Source of the DNA: an uncultured Bacilli bacterium | GTDB lineage: Bacteria > Bacillota_I > Bacilli_A > RF39 > UBA660 | Assembly (NCBI GenBank): GCA_934098665.1 | Contig: CAKOOO010000019.1 | Span: 1-12,773, forward strand | DNA length: 12,773 bases | Direction of reading: 5' to 3' | Shown here: positions 6,188 to 11,629 of the stretch, piece after piece | Numbering within the stretch: the stretch's first letter is position 1 | Layout of the letters: each line of letters begins with the position of its first letter | Made by a program: the position numbers and the translations under genes | Notes under the pieces: model-generated | Database searches by the model: none | Told to the model about the DNA's origin: nothing | What the model saw: only the letters and a program-made list of their open reading frames with translations

Positions 6188-6682
6188 ATGAGTAAAAAAA
6201 ATGTTTTTTTAGTAATTGGAATAGTATTATTTTGTGTTATAGGAATAATTTTAAGTTTCTTTATAATATTTCAAAATAAGCCAAAGGAAAATAAAAATAT
6301 TAGTGTAATAAATGAAAGTGTAGTAAATGTACTTGATGCAACATGTGGAAGTGGTAAAATTCTCGATGCAAGAATAGAAAATGGTAAAATATCTTTAGTG
6401 GATGGAATTAATCTTATTGAAAGCAAGGTCACTGACGCAAAAGCTATTTACGCTATTAGTACAGATAATTGTGTAAAAGACCATCTTTTATATATTAAAA
6501 ATGATGGCTCACTTCATTATATTTTAGTAAATTCTCAAAGTAATATTTTTACTGATGATGTTCTAGTTACAAATGGAAGTTATGTAGGTTTTATTAAAGA
6601 ACTAATAAAAAATGATGGAAAATATATTAGACTTCTTACAAGTGATAATGAAATTGAAGATATACTTATTATAAAATATTAA
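6188..6682 (+). CDS. Membrane-anchored extracytoplasmic protein of unknown function
   Basis: A 164-residue protein I do not recognise. A short basic N-terminus is followed by one strong hydrophobic segment (about residues 6-28) without a lipobox, so it is probably a signal anchor with the remainder outside the cell. The outer part alternates short polar and hydrophobic strands (for example ISLVDGINLI, ILVNSQSNIF, DVLVTNGSYVGFI), which suggests a beta-rich fold. It has two external cysteines, Cys53 and Cys95, which could form a disulfide; Cys16 lies in the membrane segment. AGGTG (6179-6183) supports ATG 6188. It appears to be a single-gene unit after nusG and converges with the ABC permease gene, so its neighbours give no functional hint. 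Confidence 0.75.
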   Translation: MSKKNVFLVIGIVLFCVIGIILSFFIIFQNKPKENKNISVINESVVNVLDATCGSGKILDARIENGKISLVDGINLIESKVTDAKAIYAISTDNCVKDHLLYIKNDGSLHYILVNSQSNIFTDDVLVTNGSYVGFIKELIKNDGKYIRLLTSDNEIEDILIIKY

Positions 6683-6716
6683 AAAAAAACAATCAGTTTT
6701 TTTTGATTAATTTTTT
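6682..6716. terminator. Bidirectional terminator between convergent genes
   Basis: Two alternative hairpins overlap. AAAAAAAAC (6682-6690) pairs with GTTTTTTTT (6696-6704); alternatively AATCA (6691-6695) pairs with TGATT (6704-6708), with A and T runs on either side. Either could stop transcription from both strands. Only ten bases separate the two stop codons. Confidence 0.7.
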
Positions 6717-7487
6717 TTCTAGGTAAGAAATAATTATATAAAGTAAAGTAGATATAATAATTAAAATAAATATCGAGGACATAACTAAATCTAAATTAAA
6801 TACTTGAGTTCCATACATGATTAAATAACCGATTCCTTTTTTACATGAAAGAAACTCCCCAGTTATTACACCTATTAGTGTTAAAGATATATTAAGTTTT
6901 AAACTAGATATAATATCTTTATAAGATGAAGGTATAACAAGACCTGTTAATATTTGCCATTTATTTGCCCCAAAAGTTTTAAACATTTTTTCCTTAATTT
7001 TTGAAGTATTTAAAAATCCATTATACATACTAAGCATACTTATAATTAAATTTATACAAAGTGCCATTATAATTATACTTTTTGTATTTGTACCAAAAAT
7101 AATAATGATAATTGGTCCTAAAGCTACTTTAGGAAGTGCATTAAATATAGTTAAAAATGGTTCAAGTATTTTTGCTATAAATGGGTACTCATAAAAAATA
7201 ACTGCGACAAAAAAGCCAATAATTGTTCCTAGAAAAAATGATATTAACACTTCATTTAGTGTTGTAAAAATATGAGGAAATAAATTATTTTGAATTAATA
7301 ATTCTTTAATAGTTTTAATTATTTTCGAAGGGGAAGAGTAAATAAAGGAATTAATTATTTCTTTTTTAGTTAATAGTTCCCATAAAAATATGAATAATAT
7401 AATTAAAAAAATTTGTAATAGTTTAATTAATAGTTTTTCTTTTTTAGTTTTTTTAATAAATTTAATTTGATTTTGATCACATTCCAT
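6693..7487 (-). CDS. ABC transporter permease, SsuC/TauC/NrtB type
   Basis: A 264-residue MetI-fold inner-membrane permease. A charged N-terminus is followed by about six hydrophobic segments (near residues 20-39, 78-100, 120-132, 136-157, 195-212 and 235-255). The cytoplasmic EAA loop that docks on the ATPase is FKTFGANKWQILTGLVIPSS (169-188), with the conserved Gly at 173. The pattern, including ALPKVALGPIIIIIFG (117-132), is typical of importers for nitrate, sulfonates, taurine, thiamine precursors and similar small organics. Substrate is set mainly by the binding protein, which is absent here. GGAGG (7496-7500) lies inside the end of the ATPase gene, which overlaps by 11 bases. The stop is TGA. 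Confidence 0.9.
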   Translation of the reverse strand: MECDQNQIKFIKKTKKEKLLIKLLQIFLIILFIFLWELLTKKEIINSFIYSSPSKIIKTIKELLIQNNLFPHIFTTLNEVLISFFLGTIIGFFVAVIFYEYPFIAKILEPFLTIFNALPKVALGPIIIIIFGTNTKSIIIMALCINLIISMLSMYNGFLNTSKIKEKMFKTFGANKWQILTGLVIPSSYKDIISSLKLNISLTLIGVITGEFLSCKKGIGYLIMYGTQVFNLDLVMSSIFILIIISTLLYIIISYLEKKLIKKN

Positions 7488-8220
7488 CTAAATCCCTCCA
7501 TATCTTATCATAGTAAATTGAAAATTCTTTTTCTGTACGATTATTTATAGGACTAGATTTATTTTCAAAATTAATATCATATATTTTTTTTACTACAGCA
7601 GGTCTTTTAGATAGAACAATTATTTTATCACTTAAACTTATTGCTTCACCTATGTCATGTGTAATCATAATAACAGTTTTCTTTTCTTTTTTAATAATAT
7701 TATATACATCATCAGATACTTTTAATCTAGACTGATAATCTAAAGCTGAAAAAGGTTCATCTAATAAAAGTAAATCAGGTTTTATAGCAAGAGTTCTTAT
7801 AAGGGCAACTCTTTGTTTCATCCCACCAGATAATGAAGATGGATATTTATATATAAAATCTTTTAAACCATAGGTTTCTAATAGTTTTTTAACATAATTT
7901 ACATTTTCATTTGTTTTAATTTTTTTAATAGAAAGACCTAAAGTTGCATTATCTAAAATATTTAAATAGGGCAAAAGTGCATCCTCTTGTAACATATAGC
8001 CAATAATTGGATCTTTTTTTGAAAAAGAAATAGTTCCATTATAATTTAAAAGTCCAGCAATTATATTAAGTAAAGTGCTTTTTCCACATCCAGATGAGCC
8101 TACAATACATAAAAATTCATTATCATAAACATTAAAAGAAACATTTTTAATTGCTTGAACTTCTCCAGATAAAGTATAAAATGTTTTTTCAATATTTTTA
8201 ATTTCTAATAAATTATGCAT
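7477..8220 (-). CDS. ABC transporter ATP-binding protein, SsuB/TauB/NrtD type
   Basis: A 247-residue ATPase that powers the importer formed with the downstream permease. All motifs are intact: Walker A GSSGCGKST (residues 41-49), Q-loop Gln78 in YMLQEDALLPYLN, signature LSGGMKQR (130-137), Walker B LLLLDEP (150-156), D-loop SALD (158-161) and switch His188 in ITHD. The LQEDALLPYLNILDN stretch and overall length fit the nitrate/sulfonate/taurine subfamily. AGGTGA precedes ATG 8220 by four bases on the minus strand. Its TGA stop overlaps the permease start, indicating a two-gene operon. No substrate-binding protein gene lies upstream; the divergent gene is unrelated. Confidence 0.93.
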   Translation of the reverse strand: MHNLLEIKNIEKTFYTLSGEVQAIKNVSFNVYDNEFLCIVGSSGCGKSTLLNIIAGLLNYNGTISFSKKDPIIGYMLQEDALLPYLNILDNATLGLSIKKIKTNENVNYVKKLLETYGLKDFIYKYPSSLSGGMKQRVALIRTLAIKPDLLLLDEPFSALDYQSRLKVSDDVYNIIKKEKKTVIMITHDIGEAISLSDKIIVLSKRPAVVKKIYDINFENKSSPINNRTEKEFSIYYDKIWRDLDGM

Positions 8221-8352
8221 TTTATCACCTATGATATTTTATTCATTAAATAGATATTTATATAATTAAAAAGTTTATATCAACTAACAGTTTAGTTAAT
8301 TTGATTAATAGTTTATTGAATATTTTTAATATATTATTTATCATTAGAAGTG
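8221..8352. promoter_or_regulatory. Divergent regulatory region between the ABC operon and the rhodanese unit
   Basis: This gap must hold both divergent promoters. The elements are too AT-rich to choose with confidence. For the plus strand TTGATT (8301-8306) with TTTAAT (8325-8330) at 18 bases is possible. For the minus strand TTGATA and TATAAA are present but at a short 15-base spacing. AACTAA (8282-8287) and TTAGTT (8292-8297) form a perfect inverted repeat near the middle, a candidate operator. No TPP-type or S-box riboswitch pattern was seen on either strand. Confidence 0.4.
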
Positions 8353-8364
8353 AAAGGAGTATTT

Positions 8365-9039
8365 ATGAAAAAAATTATTTATATTATTTTAGGCGTTTTA
8401 GTAGGAGGATTACTTTCTTATTTTATCTTTAATAAAGAAGAAAAATTATCAACGCTTCCTAAGCCACAAGTTAGTGAAGGACAAAGAGGATTACTTGGAA
8501 TAGATAAAAATATTAATGAAGAAACTATTGATAAATATCTAGGTAGAAGTGATAGTGTTTATCGAGATATGAGAATGCTTTCTGATCCAGGTAATTATGA
8601 GGCTATTGGTGGTGATTCAATGCTTTCTGGAACTATAAAAGGTTTTGAAGTTGTACCATATCCATATTTAACTAAAGTAACTGGACTTCCCGAAGAAGTG
8701 GGCAAAACTTATGAAGGAAAAACTTTATTTACAGAAAATAAAGATGGTTCATATTCACCAAATTATAAACAGTCTTTAGAATATTTAGAAACTTATTTTC
8801 CAAAAGATAAATATATTTTCTTAATATGCGGTGGTGGTGGTTATGCTGGCATGACAAAAAAACTTTTAGTATCTCTAGGATGGGATGAAAACAAAATTTA
8901 TAATATAGGCGGATACTGGTATTATAATGGTAAAAATAATGTTCAAATAAAAAAAGAAGAAAATGGAAAAACTATATATGAATTTTGGCGTTTAACTTAC
9001 CATGATATTAATTTTGATAACTTCACGGAGATTAAATAA
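8365..9039 (+). CDS. Membrane-anchored rhodanese-like protein
   Basis: A 224-residue protein. An N-terminal hydrophobic anchor (residues 4-22) lacks a lipobox, so the bulk is probably outside the membrane. The C-terminal half resembles a rhodanese fold: YIFLICGGGGYAGMTKKLL (150-168) followed by LGWDENKIYNIGGYWYYNG (171-189), the equivalent of the C-x-x-G-x-R-S loop and the following G-y-x-V-y-n-l-x-G-G strand. Cys155 is the only cysteine and is placed to carry a persulfide. The usual Arg-Ser of the active loop is replaced by a glycine-rich loop, so the substrate may differ from thiosulfate. An N-terminal region with VYRDMR (65-70) matches the first rhodanese strand. AAAGGAG (8353-8359) supports ATG 8365; an in-frame GTG at 8350 precedes it. 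The stop overlaps the next ATG. Confidence 0.8.
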   Translation: MKKIIYIILGVLVGGLLSYFIFNKEEKLSTLPKPQVSEGQRGLLGIDKNINEETIDKYLGRSDSVYRDMRMLSDPGNYEAIGGDSMLSGTIKGFEVVPYPYLTKVTGLPEEVGKTYEGKTLFTENKDGSYSPNYKQSLEYLETYFPKDKYIFLICGGGGYAGMTKKLLVSLGWDENKIYNIGGYWYYNGKNNVQIKKEENGKTIYEFWRLTYHDINFDNFTEIK

Positions 9040-9485
9040 TGAAAAAAGTAGTACTAATATTATTAGGTTTAATTACATTATGTAGTTGTCAAAAAAAACA
9101 AGAGAAATTTTATTTAAATGAAAATTATTATAATGTAAGTGGTCTTAAAGAAATAACTAAAGATGATATTTTAGAAAATGATAATTTTATACTTTTTACT
9201 TATAATAATTATTGCTCTTTAGCAATTCCTTGTGAAGATATTTTTAAAGAGTTTTCGGAAAATAATAATATTCAAATATTATCAATTCCTTTTGATGAAT
9301 TTAAAAATACTAAATATTATGAAAATGTTAAATATGGTCCATCAGTACTTATAATTAAAGATGGTAATTTAGTAGCATACTTAAATGCAGAAAAAAATAG
9401 TGACATAAAAAAATATCAAGATGTAAATGAATTTACTGACTGGATTAAAAATTATATTTATTTAACACCGCAAAAAGAAAGCTAA
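9039..9485 (+). CDS. Thioredoxin-fold lipoprotein with Cys-x5-Cys motif
   Basis: A 148-residue putative lipoprotein. The signal peptide ends in lipobox LCSC, with Cys17 as the lipidation site. The mature part follows a thioredoxin order: strand NFILFTYNNYC (49-59), then Cys59-SLAIP-Cys65 at the start of a helix (EDIFKEF), a strand IQILSIPFD (78-86), then YGPSVLIIKDGNLVAYL (99-115) with Pro101 in the cis-proline position. The two active-site cysteines are spaced by five residues rather than the usual two, a variant that may alter redox potential or instead bind a metal. CGGAG lies eight bases before ATG 9039, which overlaps the rhodanese stop, so the two are surely co-translated and probably act together. 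Fold is inferred from the pattern. Confidence 0.8.
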   Translation: MKKVVLILLGLITLCSCQKKQEKFYLNENYYNVSGLKEITKDDILENDNFILFTYNNYCSLAIPCEDIFKEFSENNNIQILSIPFDEFKNTKYYENVKYGPSVLIIKDGNLVAYLNAEKNSDIKKYQDVNEFTDWIKNYIYLTPQKES

Positions 9486-9505
9486 TTTTAAGGCTTTCTT
9501 TTTTA
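9474..9505 (+). terminator. Terminator of the rhodanese/thioredoxin unit
   Basis: AAAGAAAGC (9474-9482) and GCTTTCTTT (9493-9501) form a perfect 9 bp stem with a ten-base loop that contains the lipoprotein stop codon, followed by T residues to 9504. Confidence 0.85.
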
Positions 9506-9562
9506 GTATACTTAATACTTATAATAACTACACATATAATAAAAACTATATTTAATTATTTT

Positions 9563-9613
9563 GATGAAAAAAAATATATATTATAGTAATATTAAAGATG
9601 AAAATATATATTA
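9563..9613. repeat. Imperfect direct repeat in AT-rich intergenic DNA
   Basis: GATGAAAATATATATTA at 9597-9613 recurs at 9563-9583 with four extra A residues, at an offset of about 34 bases. It lies upstream of the yebC-ftsY promoter, beyond its core elements. It could be a binding site pair or simply low-complexity sequence. Confidence 0.35.
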
Positions 9614-9649
9614 AATTATATATAAAATGAAGACTTTTTTAGATAAATT

Positions 9650-9658
9650 TGATACAAT
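9650..9658 (+). promoter_or_regulatory. Extended -10 promoter of yebC-ftsY-ylxM
   Basis: TACAAT at 9653-9658 is preceded by TG at 9650-9651, an extended -10. The -35 region (near 9630) is poor. The position is right for the start codon at 9682. Confidence 0.55.
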
Positions 9659-9681
9659 ATATTTAGAAAGAAGGAGAAAAT

Positions 9682-10398
9682 ATGGGAAGAGCATACGAAG
9701 TTAGAAAAGCAAGCATTCAAAAAACAGGTGCTGCAAGAGGAAAAATATATACAACATTTGCTAAAGAAATTTATTTAGCGGCAAAAAAAGGTATTCCTGA
9801 TCCTGATTCAAATATAGTATTAAAAAGAATTATTGAAAAGGCTAAAAAAAATGAAGTACCATCAGATATAATTAATAGAGCTATAGATAAAGCAAAAGGA
9901 ATGGGACAAGATGAATATGAAGTAGTAACATATGAAGGATTTGGTCCTGGTGCATCAACACTTATTATTAAATGTTTAACTGATAATGTTAATCGTACAG
10001 TTGGTTTTGTAAGAGCAGCATTTAATAAAGTACATAAAAGTTTGGGAGTAACAAATTCAGTTGCTTATAATTATGATTATCTAGGAGTTGTTTCATTTAA
10101 ATATGATAATGAAGAAGAAATATTTGATAAACTTTTAGAGGAAGGTATCGAGCCAGTGGACTTTGAAAGTGAAGATGGGGTTATTACAATTTCAGTTAAT
10201 CCAACAGATGAAAATAAATTAAAAGATGTAATTGAAAAAGTTATTCCAAATGTTGATTATCTATATGATGAAGTAGGTATGTTTGCAAAAGATAAAGTCA
10301 CTTTAGAGGGTGAAGATAAAGAAAAATTTGAACTTCTTTTAAATATGCTTAATGATATTGAGGATGTTTCAAATATTTATCATAATGTGGAGTTATAA
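9682..10398 (+). CDS. YebC/PmpR family protein (YeeN-like)
   Basis: A 238-residue cytosolic protein of the YebC family at its usual length. The N-terminus MGRAYEVRKASIQKTGAARG (residues 1-20), IYTTFAKEIYLAAKKG (22-37) and YEGFGPGAS (89-97) with NVNRT (107-111) are family signatures; the opening resembles the YeeN/YebC2 branch rather than classic YebC. The family was long annotated as transcriptional regulators, while recent work reports ribosome-associated members that relieve stalling on proline-rich sequences. The operon here, with ftsY directly overlapping, sits better with a translation role, though that is inference. AAGGAG (9671-9676) is five bases before the ATG. The stop overlaps ftsY by one base. 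Confidence 0.92.
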   Translation: MGRAYEVRKASIQKTGAARGKIYTTFAKEIYLAAKKGIPDPDSNIVLKRIIEKAKKNEVPSDIINRAIDKAKGMGQDEYEVVTYEGFGPGASTLIIKCLTDNVNRTVGFVRAAFNKVHKSLGVTNSVAYNYDYLGVVSFKYDNEEEIFDKLLEEGIEPVDFESEDGVITISVNPTDENKLKDVIEKVIPNVDYLYDEVGMFAKDKVTLEGEDKEKFELLLNMLNDIEDVSNIYHNVEL

Positions 10399-11372
10399 TG
10401 TCATTTTTTACAAAATTAAAAGATAAATTTACTAAAAAAAGTATAGATGCAGAAGTTAAAAAATATGATAAAGGTTTGGAAAAAACTAGAGATGAATTTG
10501 TTTCTAAATTAAGCTTACTTGGTATTAAATATACTAAAGTTAGTAATGAATATTTTGATGAACTTGAAAAATTACTTATTAGTGCTGATATTGGCGTAAA
10601 TACTGTCTTTAAATTTATGGATAGATTAAAAGATAGAGTAAAAAAAGAGAATATTATTGATACTAAATATCTAAATGAAGTTATTGTTGATGAGCTTTTC
10701 ATTATTTATGTTGAGGGTGAAAGTTTAACTGATAAAATTAATTATAATGAAAGTGGACCTACAGTAATTTTAATGGTTGGTGTAAATGGTGTAGGCAAAA
10801 CTACCACAATTGCAAAACTTGCTTATAAATTTAAAAACATGGGTAAAAGTGTAATGATGGTTGCGGGAGATACATTTCGTGCTGGTGCCGTTGAACAATT
10901 AAAACTTTGGAGTGAAAAAGTTGGAACTGACTTTTACGGTAAAGAAAATATTGATCCTGCAGGCGTAATTTATGATGGAATTACTAAAGCTATAGAAAAT
11001 AATAATAATATTGTTTTAGTCGACACCGCCGGAAGACTTCAAAATAAAGTTAATCTTATGAACGAACTTGAAAAAATTAATAGGGTAATTGGTAAAATAA
11101 TTCCTGGTGCACCCCATGAAACACTTTTAGTTATAGATGCAACAACTGGTCAAAATGGTATTTTGCAAGCAACTGAATTTAAGAAGATTACTAATATTAC
11201 TGGTATAGTTCTTACTAAACTAGATAGTTCCTCTAAAGGGGGAATAGTTCTTGCTATTAAAGAAAATACAAATATTCCAGTTAAGTTTATAGGTCTCGGA
11301 GAAAAAATGGAAGATTTAGATACATTTGATATAGAAAATTATATATATGGTTTATTTAAGGATTTGTTATAA
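10398..11372 (+). CDS. ftsY: Signal recognition particle receptor FtsY
   Basis: A 324-residue SRP GTPase that receives Ffh-bound ribosomes at the membrane and hands them to SecYEG. The N domain covers about residues 20-110. The G domain has G1 GVNGVGKTT (128-136), the insertion-box motif DTFRAGAVEQL (158-168), G3 DTAGR (209-213), G4 TKLD (273-276) and the closing GLGEKMEDL (299-307). The acidic A domain found in proteobacterial FtsY is reduced to a short basic N-terminal helix, as usual in low-GC Gram-positives. It overlaps yebC and ylxM by one base each (TAATG junctions), so the three are a coupled operon. Confidence 0.97.
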   Translation: MSFFTKLKDKFTKKSIDAEVKKYDKGLEKTRDEFVSKLSLLGIKYTKVSNEYFDELEKLLISADIGVNTVFKFMDRLKDRVKKENIIDTKYLNEVIVDELFIIYVEGESLTDKINYNESGPTVILMVGVNGVGKTTTIAKLAYKFKNMGKSVMMVAGDTFRAGAVEQLKLWSEKVGTDFYGKENIDPAGVIYDGITKAIENNNNIVLVDTAGRLQNKVNLMNELEKINRVIGKIIPGAPHETLLVIDATTGQNGILQATEFKKITNITGIVLTKLDSSSKGGIVLAIKENTNIPVKFIGLGEKMEDLDTFDIENYIYGLFKDLL

Positions 11373-11602
11373 TGGAAAATTTTATTTATTATAGTCAGCT
11401 TTATAATATTTATAACTGTTTATTTACTGATAAACAAAAAAGCATTTTAAAACTTTATTATAATGAAAACTTATCACTTTCCGAAATATCTAATTTAAAA
11501 AATGTATCTAAAAGTTATGTAGGAAAAATAATTAAAGAAAGCCAAAATAGATTATTATTTTATGAAGATAATATTGGCTATTATAAATTATTAAAAAAAT
11601 AA
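11372..11602 (+). CDS. ylxM: YlxM/UPF0122 family HTH protein, short form
   Basis: A 76-residue protein with a sigma-70 region 4-like helix-turn-helix (residues 34-55: LSLSEISNLKNVSKSYVGKI and following), preceded by LFTDKQKSILKLYYNENLS, typical of YlxM. YlxM is normally encoded with ftsY and ffh and is linked to SRP function. Usual members are around 105-115 residues; this one ends soon after the HTH and lacks the longer C-terminal helix. No frameshift is evident because a terminator and convergent gene follow at once. ffh is not next to it. Its start overlaps the ftsY stop. Confidence 0.82.
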   Translation: MENFIYYSQLYNIYNCLFTDKQKSILKLYYNENLSLSEISNLKNVSKSYVGKIIKESQNRLLFYEDNIGYYKLLKK

Positions 11603-11629
11603 AAGGCTCATTAATTTGAACCTTTTTTC
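11597..11629. terminator. Bidirectional terminator shared by ylxM and the GT-C-like gene
   Basis: AAAAGG (11601-11606) pairs with CCTTTT (11621-11626). Inside, TCA/TGA pair across a C-A mismatch around a TTAATT loop. A run and T run flank it. It covers both stop codons, which are only eight bases apart. Confidence 0.75.

Noticed and set aside
8221..8364. Riboswitch upstream of the ABC operon or rhodanese gene (TPP, S-box or similar)
   Set aside because: The gap is short and AT-rich, without the GC-containing conserved blocks of these classes on either strand.
10349..10702. Minus-strand open frame opposite the 5' part of ftsY
   Set aside because: It is serine/leucine-rich shadow coding with no start signal, and ftsY is certain on the other strand.
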